Shown piece after piece: positions 23,153 to 32,860 of a DNA stretch of 64,000 nucleotides. The translations under genes were made by a program, and so were the position numbers. A model generated the notes under the pieces. That model worked only from the letters and a program-made list of their open reading frames with translations. It searched no databases and was not told the DNA's origin. Position 1 is the stretch's first letter, and each line of letters starts with the position of its first letter. Source of the stretch: Bacillota bacterium (GTDB taxonomy: Bacteria; Bacillota; Clostridia; Lachnospirales; Lachnospiraceae); NCBI GenBank assembly GCA_023441965.1, contig JAEZNB010000014.1, forward strand, positions 1 through 64,000, read 5' to 3'.

Positions 23153-25069
23153 TCAGCTTCTGCTTGTAAAGGGGGAGGCGGGAAGTCCTTCTTTGTTATA
23201 CAGATTTGCTTCCTCCGGATTACTCAGCCAACCATAGCGAACATGGCTGGGAGCCTTCACCTTACTGCAGGTGACCAGCAGAGTATCCCCCTCAATCACA
23301 CCTTCGGCCGGATAGAATACGCCATCCTCTCCACAGGCCTCCAGGGTAGCCACCCTGTCCCCCCGAAGGATCAGACCGCTGCCGGTATGCTTAAAATAAA
23401 GCCTGATGGCAGAGCCCTCCTTCTCCATGTGATCATAGATCGGCCCACTGCATACGATATCCTCTCCGAAGACCATATGGAATGCCCACAGAGCAAGCCG
23501 TTCTCCGACAGATTTCTTATCCCAGGGATGCAGGTCATTGTACATTCCCTTATCTATCGTAACCACCATACCGGTATCAGAAACCTCCATGGCTTGTCTT
23601 TGTTCCTCCCGAAGTCTTGCCCAGTTGCTGACCTCCGGTTCCTTTCTCCAGGGGCAATAATTCGCCAGCTGAACATAGAGGAAGGGGAAGCTTCCCATAT
23701 TCCAGAGTAGCCTCCAGTCTGTGATGACAGCCTCAAGCAAATCCTTATAATCATAGGGATAGGAATCATTCGACTCCCCCTGATACCACAATACACCCTT
23801 GATTGCATATTTTCTTAAGGGATAGATCATTCCGTTATATAAGCCGGCAGGCTTATACTGGAAGAAGGTCGTAGGCTGCTGTGCCTTGGTCACCGCACCG
23901 ATCTTGTATTTCCAAGGACCGGAGATGGGAAGCTCCTGCCCATTCGCTCTTAGGACATAGGGCATATCTGTCACAAAGGCGCCGGTGTTCTGGGTTACCA
24001 GCAGCCGGACGGTAATGGTATTCTTTCCTTCCCTAAGAAGTCCCTCCGGAATCTCATATCTGCGGGGCGGGTACAGATATCCGGTTCCTCCGATCCGCAC
24101 TCCGTTGAGATAAGTATCATCCCCATCAATGATGGTGCCCAGTACCAGCTTACCGGATCCCTTCACCATATCGGCGGGTACCGTAAGCTCTTTTCTGAAC
24201 CATATGGCTCCTCCCTTGATTTTCTCCAGCTCACAGCCTTCGAAGCTGCGGGGAAGGATCATCTCCTCCCATTCGGAGCAGTCATAGTCCTCCCTGTACC
24301 AGGGGCCCGATGGTTCTTTCAGTCCCTCATCTGCCTCCTCCAGCTCTCTGTACCATGCACCGGTCTCCTCTTCCTCTCTCTTGATGGTTCCAGTGACATA
24401 GGAGTCATCCTTGCACAGGGTCAGCAGCTCTTCAAATCTTCCGAATCTCATTAAGGTCTGTTCACTGATCCAAGCTTCGGCCGGAGTGCCTCCGATGGCT
24501 GTAAATAACATTCCGATCGGGACTTTATATTTCTCAAAGATCTTCTTCGCAAAGAAATAACCGATGGCACTAAAATCATAAATCGTGGTTGGATTAACCG
24601 AAATCCAGCTTCCCCCTGACAGCTCTTCCTTGGGTCCATGAAAATCATAAACCATGGGTACAAGGAAGGAGCGGATCTCCGGGCAGAGGGCATCCTTTAC
24701 CTCATCAGCAAAGAGGTCCAGTGTTCTCCTTACGGGAATCTGCATGTTGGACTGTCCGGCCAGAACCCATACATCTCCCACCATAATATCCTGCAGGGTC
24801 AGCTCAGAGCCGCTGCATTCAATCACCATACAGAAAGGTCCGCCCGGCTCCAGGTCATCCAACAGAAGCTCCCAGGCTCCGTCAGCAGCTGTCTTAGTCC
24901 GATACTGCTTTTCCAGGAAGGTAAGGGTCAGCTCCTGTTCCGGAGCCGCCTCTCCCCAGATTCGAACCCTTGTCCCTCTCTGTAATACCATTCCGTTACT
25001 GATCAGCGCCGGAAGCTTAATGCTCTTCTCCATCATATCCATATGCACTCTCTCCATTTCATTCTTCAT
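23153..25069 (-). CDS. Sialate O-acetylesterase-like SGNH enzyme with beta-sandwich insert
   Basis: 638 aa. A small N-terminal beta domain (about residues 15-85) precedes the SGNH core: block I is VLAGQSNMQIPV with the catalytic Ser, and WYQGESNDSYPYDYKDL near 435 is the conserved Gly/Asn block. Between them, residues about 255-395 form a jelly-roll insert (WFRKELTVP, GDDTYLNGVRIG), as in bacterial sialate O-acetylesterases and acetylxylan esterases. The closing motif is NDLHPWDKKSVGERLALWA near 515, with the catalytic Asp/His pair. No signal peptide is seen, so it is probably cytoplasmic. Starts three bases after the 25073-26197 gene; same operon. Confidence 0.88.
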   Translation of the reverse strand: MKNEMERVHMDMMEKSIKLPALISNGMVLQRGTRVRIWGEAAPEQELTLTFLEKQYRTKTAADGAWELLLDDLEPGGPFCMVIECSGSELTLQDIMVGDVWVLAGQSNMQIPVRRTLDLFADEVKDALCPEIRSFLVPMVYDFHGPKEELSGGSWISVNPTTIYDFSAIGYFFAKKIFEKYKVPIGMLFTAIGGTPAEAWISEQTLMRFGRFEELLTLCKDDSYVTGTIKREEEETGAWYRELEEADEGLKEPSGPWYREDYDCSEWEEMILPRSFEGCELEKIKGGAIWFRKELTVPADMVKGSGKLVLGTIIDGDDTYLNGVRIGGTGYLYPPRRYEIPEGLLREGKNTITVRLLVTQNTGAFVTDMPYVLRANGQELPISGPWKYKIGAVTKAQQPTTFFQYKPAGLYNGMIYPLRKYAIKGVLWYQGESNDSYPYDYKDLLEAVITDWRLLWNMGSFPFLYVQLANYCPWRKEPEVSNWARLREEQRQAMEVSDTGMVVTIDKGMYNDLHPWDKKSVGERLALWAFHMVFGEDIVCSGPIYDHMEKEGSAIRLYFKHTGSGLILRGDRVATLEACGEDGVFYPAEGVIEGDTLLVTCSKVKAPSHVRYGWLSNPEEANLYNKEGLPASPFTSRS

Positions 25070-25072
25070 TTG

Positions 25073-26197
25073 TCAAACACAATATCCGAAGGCCAACAGG
25101 CTAAAATCCTTATCCTCGTCACCGGAAACCATCTTCACCTCTATGGTGTGCTTCCTGACAGACTCCTCCCGGAAGACAAACATGGGCACCGGATTACCCC
25201 ATCCTAACACCCGATAACCCGACATGATCCCTTTGACTTGACCATCCACGATTATTTGCGCATTACCTTCCATTCTATTATTATTCTCTTTGTAAACCAC
25301 AAATAAACTCTTGCATTTCAGCTTCAGCTTCAAGCTTTTATTCCCTCTGCCCCGCTGATAGACCCACCTCTTTTTGAAGGAATCCCGACCCAGCTCCAAA
25401 TGAAAGCTGCCCGGAGAGCTTATCACTGCATTGTCTGCATCCAGCAGCTTCATCCCCTGATAGGCGTTACCGAAGAAGGGGGTGTCGGGAAGCTTCCCTT
25501 CCCGCTGCATGGGCATGGCATCCACTGTCCTGAAATAGTGAGCGATACATTCCGCTACCATTCTGTTACCGTTATCATTGGGGTGTATATTATCATCGGA
25601 ATAATCCTTCCATTGCAGTCTTCCTGCTTTCATTTCCGACAGGATTGCATCATGCAAGCTGATCATGGGAAGCTGATAATGCTCTCCGATTACCTGCATA
25701 TGACCCTGACAGGTATATGCGGTATCCGAGGTCATGAACAGAAGCACTACCGCAGGCTGATGTTCTGAATGCAATAGCCTTAGAATCAGACTTTCAAAGA
25801 TTTCCCTGCTCATGCCATCCTTTGAATCGTTTACCGCAAACTCCACAAATACAATATCCGGCTGATAATTCAGCACATCCCTGTCCACTCTGATTAGGCC
25901 AAGGGTGGAAGAGGTACCGTTCAGCCCGGAATTGACATATCTTACCTTACCCGTTCCTCCATAAATATCTTTATAATACCGGTAGGATAGGGTCGCATAC
26001 CCGGTATCATTTTCTTCCCTTCGCAGCATGGTGATGGAAGCCCCGAGATATACCAGGGTCACATCCTGCCCCTTTCTGCTCTTTTCAATCGCTTTTTTGA
26101 TTCGGTAGTTGTTCCCGGGACTTGTTAAGGACTTCTGCAATAGCTCCATTCCAAATCCGGACCTTCCTGCTGCCTGCTCCACCATAACCTTCTCCAT
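25073..26197 (-). CDS. SGNH/GDSL hydrolase family protein, probable carbohydrate esterase
   Basis: 374 aa. SGNH block I is VTLVYLGASIT with Ser near residue 54, NSGLNGTSST gives the Gly block, FAVNDSKDG the Asn block (about 133) and NIHPNDNGN the Asp/His pair near 213. The C-terminal 120 residues form a beta domain as in CE2/CE3-like acetyl esterases. Likely deacetylates plant or mucin glycans. ATG 26197 overlaps no obvious RBS; ATG 26185 has GGAG six bases upstream and may be the true start. A periodic GGG repeat lies directly upstream. Confidence 0.85.
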   Translation of the reverse strand: MEKVMVEQAAGRSGFGMELLQKSLTSPGNNYRIKKAIEKSRKGQDVTLVYLGASITMLRREENDTGYATLSYRYYKDIYGGTGKVRYVNSGLNGTSSTLGLIRVDRDVLNYQPDIVFVEFAVNDSKDGMSREIFESLILRLLHSEHQPAVVLLFMTSDTAYTCQGHMQVIGEHYQLPMISLHDAILSEMKAGRLQWKDYSDDNIHPNDNGNRMVAECIAHYFRTVDAMPMQREGKLPDTPFFGNAYQGMKLLDADNAVISSPGSFHLELGRDSFKKRWVYQRGRGNKSLKLKLKCKSLFVVYKENNNRMEGNAQIIVDGQVKGIMSGYRVLGWGNPVPMFVFREESVRKHTIEVKMVSGDEDKDFSLLAFGYCV

Positions 26198-26211
26198 TCT
26201 GAAGATATTCC

Positions 26212-26252
26212 TATACCCTTATACCCATATACCCTTATACCCATATACCCAT
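26212..26252 (-). repeat. 8-bp tandem repeat with five regularly spaced GGG tracts
   Basis: On the plus strand CCC triplets occur at 26216, 26224, 26232, 26240 and 26248, exactly 8 bases apart, with TTATA/ATATA spacers. On the minus strand (that of the downstream gene) this is GGGTATAA/GGGTATAT repeated, ending about 19 bases before the esterase start. It could form a G-quadruplex or change copy number by slippage. Confidence 0.85.
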
Positions 26253-26345
26253 AAGCTTTAATACTTGTATCCCATATACTCATAATATCGCAAAATAAGC
26301 GCGGTGTAAATAAGATGAACCGGCGTACCGGTTCATTCGGTATAT

Positions 26346-26392
26346 AAAAAATGAGCCATCCCCGGACAAATCGGAAGGAAGTCCGGGGATGG
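26346..26392 (-). terminator. Terminator of the solute-binding protein gene
   Basis: Perfect 12-bp stem CCATCCCCGGAC/GTCCGGGGATGG, 27 bases after the stop codon, with a T-rich run on the minus strand. It separates the binding protein from the two downstream esterases at least in part. Confidence 0.85.
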
Positions 26393-26418
26393 ACTCAAGG
26401 AATGAATCCTAATAGCTA

Positions 26419-27840
26419 TTATTTGGAATAGAAATCATTGATCAGCGTATCAAACTGTGCAGATGCTGCGTCAGCGATTTCAACTGCAGACATTGCTCCA
26501 AGTCCGCCGCCATCCATATTGGAACCATACTTAAAGCTTAAGCCGGGTACCTGATATAAGAGGGAACGAACGCCCTGACCCTTGATCATAGGAATCAGAG
26601 TCTCTTCCACAGATCTGGTGTCCTTTGTAATTGTATAGTAGTAAGAATAATCTTCCTCAGCATCCTCGTAGCCGGGAACGGTTCCGATCCACTTGCTGTA
26701 AGCCCAGATAACATCATCCGCGCGCTTTGCGTCCAGTGTTACAGGCATTACTCTGGTATTACCGGTATACATCGTCTTCATAGAGCCCTTAGGTCCTGCA
26801 GGGAAGAAGACGAAGCCCCATTCATCCTCCATATCCTGGAATGCAGAATTACGATACCACTCAGTTACCAGCATAGCAGCCTGACCACCCTTGAATGCAC
26901 CTTCGAACCAGGTCCATACTGCGCCTTCGGGATCCGGCATTACATAACCCTTATTAAAGTAATCAACAGCTAAGTTAACAGCATCCAGGAACTCGGTAGA
27001 ATTCTGGTTGTTCTCATATTTGCCGGTCGTAGGATTTAACTTAATGTAGTCAGAACCATTGCTGAATACGGCTGCCTTAACCAGCTCTACCTGCCAACAG
27101 CAGATTCCGTAGATATCAGTTACACCGTCAGCGTTTGTATCCTTCGTCATAGCCTTAGCGATTTCTTCAAACTTTGTCCAGTTCCACTGATTGTCCTTCT
27201 GGAGACCATATAAAAGATCGGGATCAAAGCCTGCTTCCTCAAACAGTCTCTTGTTAAAGAATACGCCTAAGCCGGGGTTGTTCATCTCTTCGGTGAAGCC
27301 ATAAACCTTATCATTTACGGTCATGAACTCAATTACGCTCTGATTCCAGGTTTCGCTGGTCTTATCAAAGCTGGGCAGATCTGTCAGCGGGAATAATAAG
27401 CCCTGCTTCAAAGGTTCCGGAACAAACTTCGGATCCATGATGAAGATATCTGCCGCAGGATCTCCTGCCATGGTGGAGGTGATGAAAATCTCCTGATATT
27501 CAGCCCATGCACCAAGATTCACCTGCTTAAAGGTGAAATTATGAGTGGCCTGAAGCTCTTCTCTGTAGGCCAGGGTATCCTCCTCCTTGGTTGTCTTGGG
27601 CTCTGCCACCTGATCGGTTGACCACCAGTCACCGACAAGAACTTCGATCCCGCCTAAATCTCTGGGAGGTTCAGGTGTCGGGGTAGGGGTAGGTGTAGCT
27701 GTGGCTTCCGGTGCCTTCGTAGCCTCTGCTGCCGCAGGGGTAGGTGCACTATCGTTACCGGTTTCTTTAGCTGATCCACAAGCAGTGAACAAAAAAACTG
27801 CCATAACCAGCATTGTGAGTAAAATACTAACTCTTTTCAT
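26419..27840 (-). CDS. Extracellular solute-binding lipoprotein (ABC sugar type)
   Basis: About 473 aa. Signal peptide with lipobox LFTAC (Cys about residue 21), then a low-complexity Ala/Thr/Pro linker containing TPTPTPTPEPP, then a family 1 solute-binding fold of about 400 residues (for example DWWSTDQ, TAMTKDTNADGVTDIYGI-like segments and GPKGSMKTMYTGNTRVMPV). It should bind an oligosaccharide outside the cell. No permease or ATPase gene adjoins it, so it must share a transporter elsewhere. ATG 27840 is used; an in-frame TTG at 27849 is an alternative closer to AAGGAGAGG. Divergent from the LysR gene. Confidence 0.9.
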   Translation of the reverse strand: MKRVSILLTMLVMAVFLFTACGSAKETGNDSAPTPAAAEATKAPEATATPTPTPTPEPPRDLGGIEVLVGDWWSTDQVAEPKTTKEEDTLAYREELQATHNFTFKQVNLGAWAEYQEIFITSTMAGDPAADIFIMDPKFVPEPLKQGLLFPLTDLPSFDKTSETWNQSVIEFMTVNDKVYGFTEEMNNPGLGVFFNKRLFEEAGFDPDLLYGLQKDNQWNWTKFEEIAKAMTKDTNADGVTDIYGICCWQVELVKAAVFSNGSDYIKLNPTTGKYENNQNSTEFLDAVNLAVDYFNKGYVMPDPEGAVWTWFEGAFKGGQAAMLVTEWYRNSAFQDMEDEWGFVFFPAGPKGSMKTMYTGNTRVMPVTLDAKRADDVIWAYSKWIGTVPGYEDAEEDYSYYYTITKDTRSVEETLIPMIKGQGVRSLLYQVPGLSFKYGSNMDGGGLGAMSAVEIADAASAQFDTLINDFYSK

Positions 27841-27985
27841 TGTACTCAAATCCTCTCCTTATTTTTTGCTTCTATGACTTTTATCATAAAAGTCTCGTAA
27901 ATTTCCATATCTTTATGAAAATTTACTAAAATTATTGTATCAAATGGAAATTGCTAAAGCCAATTGTTATTGACTTATCAATGAT

Positions 27986-28001
27986 ATAAGTTTATACTTA
28001 T
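27986..28001. promoter_or_regulatory. Possible LysR operator between the solute-binding and LysR genes
   Basis: Inverted repeat ATAAGT-TTAT-ACTTAT in the 227-base divergent intergenic region. Its size suits a LysR recognition half-site pair, but short AT-rich dyads are common. Confidence 0.35.
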
Positions 28002-28067
28002 CACTAAGAAAAGCCTTCACTTATGCCTGCTCTACCATATTGTTATCTGTACAGAAGGAGATTTCCT

Positions 28068-29039
28068 ATGACCTCACAGCAAATAGAATATGTTCTGATT
28101 CTGGCCGAGGAGAGAAGCTTCTCCAAGGCATCCCAGAGGCTATATGTGACACAGCCCTCCTTAAGCCAGTTCATAAAGAATCTGGAAAATGAGCTATGTA
28201 CCCAGCTGTTTGACCGCAGCACCTCTCCAATCAGGATCACACCTGCCGGTGAAGCATATATTGAGGCCGCCAGAAAGATTAAAGTGATTGAAGATGAGCT
28301 CCGACAGCGGTTAGCCGACCTGACAGAGCTGAAGGCCGGTGCATTGAAAATCGGAACCAGCCCCTTCCGAGCTTCCTGTTTGCTGCCAAAAAGCATTGCC
28401 GAATTCCATAAGATGTATCCCGGAGTCACGATTCAGATTCTGGAGCAGCAGATGCAGGATCTGGAGAAGGCTGCATTGGAGGGCAGCATCGATCTCTATC
28501 TCGGAACCGGCCCCTTCGATGATAAGCTCTTTTACGCAGAAGCCCTTGCAGAGGAGCAGCTTTATCTGGCCGTCCCCTTGGATTCTCCTCTCAATAAGGA
28601 GCTGGAGGCCTATCAGGTCAGTAATTATGACATCAAATTGGATAATGTAAAATTACATAGAACTCCTGCAGTGGATTTTGGCAGATTTAAAGAGGAGAAG
28701 TTCATCATGCCGCAACAGGGGCAGAAGCTCAATCCCATTACGATGGATATCTGCAGCGCTTATGGATTTGAGCCAAAGGTAATCTTGTACAGTGAGCGTA
28801 TGGAAACTGCTTATTCCTGGACCTTGGCCGGAATCGGAGTAACCCTCCTGCCGGATTTTTTGATCCGTTTCGGCAACTATGAGAAGCATCCGGTCTATTA
28901 TAAGGTCAATCACCCGAAAGCTTCCCGCCACCTTTGCATCGCTTATCGTAAGAACCGTTATCTTTCACGGGTATCCATAGAGTATATCTCCCTCCTGAAG
29001 CGCCTGATCGGTTACGGAACCTGGCAGTTCAGGGAATAG
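28068..29039 (+). CDS. LysR family transcriptional regulator
   Basis: 323 aa. The N-terminal winged HTH is canonical (FSKASQRLYVTQPSLSQFIK, residues about 17-36), followed by a linker helix and the two-lobed co-inducer domain (GALKIGTSPFRASCLLP start near 92). Divergent from the solute-binding protein, so it probably controls that gene and itself. The ligand is unknown. ATG 28068 has AAGGAG eight bases upstream. It ends at a shared terminator with hisS. Confidence 0.93.
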   Translation: MTSQQIEYVLILAEERSFSKASQRLYVTQPSLSQFIKNLENELCTQLFDRSTSPIRITPAGEAYIEAARKIKVIEDELRQRLADLTELKAGALKIGTSPFRASCLLPKSIAEFHKMYPGVTIQILEQQMQDLEKAALEGSIDLYLGTGPFDDKLFYAEALAEEQLYLAVPLDSPLNKELEAYQVSNYDIKLDNVKLHRTPAVDFGRFKEEKFIMPQQGQKLNPITMDICSAYGFEPKVILYSERMETAYSWTLAGIGVTLLPDFLIRFGNYEKHPVYYKVNHPKASRHLCIAYRKNRYLSRVSIEYISLLKRLIGYGTWQFRE

Positions 29040-29086
29040 GATATCGGCAGACAGGTCCTGGCCTACCCGTAATCAACCAAAAAAGT

Positions 29087-29120
29087 GGAACCGGAGGCTT
29101 CCTCCCCGGTTCCTTTCTTT
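29087..29120. terminator. Terminator between the convergent LysR and hisS genes
   Basis: GGAACCGGAGG/CCCCGGTTCC stem with T-rich flank on the plus strand and A-rich on the left, so it can work in both directions. Confidence 0.75.
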
Positions 29121-29129
29121 TATCTGAAA

Positions 29130-30386
29130 TTATTCTCTGCTTTCCATAAAATAGTCTGTGATATGGCTTAAGGACACTTCCGTCTGTTCCCCTGTTTCCA
29201 TGTTTTTAATGTTGACCTTATTCCGTGCCAGCTCATCTGCGCCGATGATCACGGTGTTTTTTGCCCCTAGCTTATTCGCATACTTCATCTGGGCCTTAAC
29301 GGACCGATCCATATAATCCGTCTCCACGATCACGCCCTCGCTTCGAAGCTTTTGTACCAGCTGATAAGCAGCAGCCTTGGCATCACTACCAAGAATACCG
29401 ACATACAGCTCTACTGCAGGCTCCGGAGCAAGCTCAATTCCCTCTGATGCCAGCTCATTGATGATCCGCTCAATCCCTAAACCAAAGCCTACGGCGGGTA
29501 TATTCTGCTTCTCATCCACCTCATGGATCAGGTTGTCATAACGTCCGCCGCCACAGATGGTAAAGCCCTCTGCATTGACAAACTCAAACACTGTCCTGGT
29601 ATAATAATCCAGTCCTCTTACGATACCGGTATCTACCTCATAATCAATGCCTAGCTCCTTTAGCAGCTTCTGCAGCTCTTCAAAATGATTGCGGCACTCC
29701 TCGTCCAGATACTCAACGGTTCTGGGAGCATCCTTCACGATCTCCTTACAGGAAGGTACCTTACAATCTATGATTCTCAAAGGATTCTTCTGCATCCTGT
29801 CCCTGCAGGTCCCGCACAGCTTCTCCTTATGGTCTTCGAGATAGGCCAACAATGCTTCATTATAGGTTTTGCGGCAATGACTGCAGCCGATACTGTTGAT
29901 GTGGAGCTTGACGCCCTTAATTCCAAGCTCAGTAAAGAGCTCATTCAGAAGACTGATCAGCTCGATCTCAGCCAGGGGACTGGCAGAGCCAAAGAACTCC
30001 ACGCCGAATTGATGATGCTGACGGAATCTTCCGTTCTGTGGATTCTCATACCGGAACACCTGGGTAACATAAAAGAGCTTGGTAGGCTGACTCTCCGCAT
30101 AGAGACTATTCTCCAGATAGGCCCTTACAGCTCCGGCCGTACCCTCCGGCTTTAGGGTGATGCTGCGGCCTCCCTTATCCTCAAAGGTATACATCTCCTT
30201 CTGGACCACATCCGTTGTCTCACCGACACCTCTCTGGAAGAGAACCGTATGCTCAAAGGCAGGTGTAATGACCTCCTTGATGTTATAAGTTTTGCAAAGC
30301 TTTCTGGCAACTTCCTCGATGAGGGTTCTCTTGTGCATATTGGAACCATACCAGTCTAAAGTTCCCTTAGGTCTTTGTGTTATCAT
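29130..30386 (-). CDS. hisS: Histidyl-tRNA synthetase
   Basis: 418 aa class II synthetase. Motif 2 is TQVFRYENPQNGRFRQHHQFG near residue 105 (split here in two: FRYENPQ and GRFRQHHQFG), the histidine-binding GLDYYTRTVFEF lies near 260, motif 3 GFGLGIERI near 305, and the anticodon-binding domain occupies the last 95 residues. It charges tRNA-His. It follows hemZ by 90 bases. Family members are 420-430 aa, so it is full length. Confidence 0.98.
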   Translation of the reverse strand: MITQRPKGTLDWYGSNMHKRTLIEEVARKLCKTYNIKEVITPAFEHTVLFQRGVGETTDVVQKEMYTFEDKGGRSITLKPEGTAGAVRAYLENSLYAESQPTKLFYVTQVFRYENPQNGRFRQHHQFGVEFFGSASPLAEIELISLLNELFTELGIKGVKLHINSIGCSHCRKTYNEALLAYLEDHKEKLCGTCRDRMQKNPLRIIDCKVPSCKEIVKDAPRTVEYLDEECRNHFEELQKLLKELGIDYEVDTGIVRGLDYYTRTVFEFVNAEGFTICGGGRYDNLIHEVDEKQNIPAVGFGLGIERIINELASEGIELAPEPAVELYVGILGSDAKAAAYQLVQKLRSEGVIVETDYMDRSVKAQMKYANKLGAKNTVIIGADELARNKVNIKNMETGEQTEVSLSHITDYFMESRE

Positions 30387-30475
30387 CTTCGTCCTCCTGT
30401 CCCTTCCGGATCTTATCCGGTCTCATCATATTTCAGATTAACCTGTATCACAGGCTTCTCTTCTTTCCTTTCCTA

Positions 30476-32065
30476 TCACAGGCTTATGTTCCTTTGCAGA
30501 AAATCCTGTTTCTTAGCAATCATCTCATCTATTCTACTGATGTAGTCAGTAATGCTCTTCACATTATCCACCCGTTCAATCCGGTTCTCCTCATGGAAAA
30601 CAAACTTAGACATAGCCCCGGCTCCCAGAGCCAGGATCGTCTGCTGCTCCTCCATGATCAGGATATTATAAAGTCCTTCCTTCCCATATTTGGAATATCC
30701 GATATTCTCAAGATTATCTGACATATTCTTTTGCCTGTAGAGATAATAGGGCAGATAAGAATGTTCCTTCGCAAATCGGATCGTGGCCTCCAGCATCTCT
30801 GCCACCTCAACCGCTTCCAAACCGGCATAAGCCTCCTTCTCGGTGTTCAGCCTTGCCGCCCGTTTGAGCGCCAGTGTATGCACCGTCAGACCCTCGGGAT
30901 ATAAGTCTTTTATCTGGTCCAGTGTATCCCTCACATCCGCGGGGGTCTCCCCGGGGAGTCCGATGATCAGGTCCATATTGATGTTGTCATGACCGCATTC
31001 CCTGGCCATACGGAAGGCTTCTCTGATCTGCTCCGTCGTATGTCTTCTGCCAATCAGGTCCAAGGTTCTTTGCTGCATGCTCTGGGGATTGATCGAGATC
31101 CGGCTCACTCCCCATTTCTTAAGAACCTCCAGCTTCTCCTTACTGATGCTGTCCGGCCTTCCCGCTTCCACACAGAATTCCTTCACATGGGTAAAATCAA
31201 AGCTAGCCCTGACCAATCCGAGCAAACGGTCCAGCTGGGCAGCGGCCAGCGTCGTAGGAGTTCCTCCGCCGATATAGACTGTGGTCAGCTTAAGCCCCGG
31301 TAGGCAGGTTGCACCGTATCGTATCTCCTTCTCCAGTGCCTCCAGATAAGCCTCTACCCGGTCTGCGAAGCGGTCCAGGGGATAGGAGGTAAAGGAGCAA
31401 TACAGGCAGGTGGTGGGACAGAAGGGAATTCCGATATAGAGACTGTAACCCTTACGGTAATCCATCTCCCGTAGAAGCTCCCTCTCTCTGGCTGCAATCC
31501 GGATACTCATCCCGATCTTATCATCGGAGCAGAGATATTCCGACCTCATCCGTTGATAGATCGTCTCCTCCTCCAGGTTCCTCTCCAGCATCTCATAGAC
31601 CAGCTTTGTCGGTCTGATACCGGTCAGGATACCCCAGGGAAGCTCCTGCTTTGTAAACTTCGAGAGCAGTCGGTACAGCACCCGCTTCATACCATTCTTA
31701 TATGCCGCCTTATGGTCTGTAAAGGCTTCCAAGGCCGTCTTTACAGCGGTGACTTCCCTGTTGCCGGAGTAAAGCTTGAGCTCCACCCCATCCTCGTTAA
31801 ATAAGAGCAGGACCTGATCCGGTCTGTCATAGGTCCCTTGAACTCCTGCATAGGTTAAGCCCTCATCCCTCCCCGGGTCCGGTAAAGCATCTGTCTGCGA
31901 GGGAGAGACCGACACAGCTTCTTCCTGCGGAAGTGACTCCGGCTCCTCAGACTCCAATCTCCTGCTCCCTTCGGATACCTTAAGTGTCTCCTTGGGGTAA
32001 AAGGCCTTTACCAAGGGATAAACGTCATTTTCAAATTTTCTGTCGGATAGGATAAGCTGTATCAT
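30476..32065 (-). CDS. hemZ: HemZ, oxygen-independent coproporphyrinogen III oxidase-like radical SAM protein
   Basis: 529 aa. The N-terminal 190 residues are a HemZ-specific region with a low-complexity stretch at about 36-68. The radical SAM motif is CPTTCLYC (Cys216, 220, 223), followed by VYIGGGTPTTL near 262 and the HemN-type INPQSMQQRTLDLIGR. It is placed in coproporphyrinogen decarboxylation, though family members may be heme chaperones or other radical SAM enzymes. Same strand and neighbourhood as hisS, as in many Clostridia. Confidence 0.93.
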   Translation of the reverse strand: MIQLILSDRKFENDVYPLVKAFYPKETLKVSEGSRRLESEEPESLPQEEAVSVSPSQTDALPDPGRDEGLTYAGVQGTYDRPDQVLLLFNEDGVELKLYSGNREVTAVKTALEAFTDHKAAYKNGMKRVLYRLLSKFTKQELPWGILTGIRPTKLVYEMLERNLEEETIYQRMRSEYLCSDDKIGMSIRIAARERELLREMDYRKGYSLYIGIPFCPTTCLYCSFTSYPLDRFADRVEAYLEALEKEIRYGATCLPGLKLTTVYIGGGTPTTLAAAQLDRLLGLVRASFDFTHVKEFCVEAGRPDSISKEKLEVLKKWGVSRISINPQSMQQRTLDLIGRRHTTEQIREAFRMARECGHDNINMDLIIGLPGETPADVRDTLDQIKDLYPEGLTVHTLALKRAARLNTEKEAYAGLEAVEVAEMLEATIRFAKEHSYLPYYLYRQKNMSDNLENIGYSKYGKEGLYNILIMEEQQTILALGAGAMSKFVFHEENRIERVDNVKSITDYISRIDEMIAKKQDFLQRNISL

Positions 32066-32144
32066 TTCTACTCCAGTAATATACTATGCTGCCTCCCTGT
32101 TGCTCCGGTTCAAAAGGCGACCGCCCGCCAGAGAGGTGAATTGA

Positions 32145-32801
32145 TCAAACATCAAACAAATCGGCAGAGGGGGAGATATAGATATTATATTCTCTTTCAT
32201 GTCCGATTGTCGTGGAACGACCGTGACCGGGATAGACCTTCACACCATCCTCCAGACACATCAGCTTGCTTCTGATGCCCTCTACCAGCTGCTTATGGTT
32301 ACCGGTCGGCAGGTCCGATCTTCCGATATCCTCATAAAATAGGGTATCACCGCTGATCAATACTCCATGTCCTTGGAAATAATAGCACACGCCTCCGGCC
32401 GTATGACCGGGAGTATGGATGACCTTAATCAGATAGCCGGCCAGAGACAGGCTTTCCCCATCCTTTAACAGGGCATCGGGCTTCAGGCTGCATTCCTTGC
32501 GGATATGGTCAGATGCATTCAGCTTCGCATCCCCAAGAAGCCGGCTTTCCGCTTCGTGGGCATAGATGGGCGCCTCTGTCAGCTCCTTTAGGCCTTCCGC
32601 GGCCAGAATATGGTCAAAATGACCGTGCGTGAGAAGGATTCCCTTGCACACAAGGTCATTGGCTTTTAAATATTGCAGGATTCGATTGGCATCATCCGCC
32701 GGATCCACCACGATCGCTTCCTTTAACTGCTGATTGCTGATGATATAGGTGTTGGTCTGTACGATTCCCAGTACAATGGTTTCAAGCTTCATTTCATTCA
32801 T
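32145..32801 (-). CDS. MBL-fold metallohydrolase (glyoxalase II-like)
   Basis: 218 aa. Metal motif LTHGHFDHI (THxHxDH), then HTPGHTAGGVCYY with its metal-binding His, SGDTLFYEDIGRSDLP with the bridging Asp, and the final YPGHGRSTTI. Substrate is unknown; family relatives hydrolyse S-lactoylglutathione-like thioesters or phosphonates. Start ATG 32801 has GGAG seven bases upstream; ATG 32822 would add seven residues. Lies between relA and hemZ in a conserved cluster. Confidence 0.92.
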   Translation of the reverse strand: MNEMKLETIVLGIVQTNTYIISNQQLKEAIVVDPADDANRILQYLKANDLVCKGILLTHGHFDHILAAEGLKELTEAPIYAHEAESRLLGDAKLNASDHIRKECSLKPDALLKDGESLSLAGYLIKVIHTPGHTAGGVCYYFQGHGVLISGDTLFYEDIGRSDLPTGNHKQLVEGIRSKLMCLEDGVKVYPGHGRSTTIGHEREYNIYISPSADLFDV

Positions 32802-32860
32802 ATTCATACTCCATTCTGCCATCGATCCCCGCGAATTTGAATATTTGACATATACACCGG

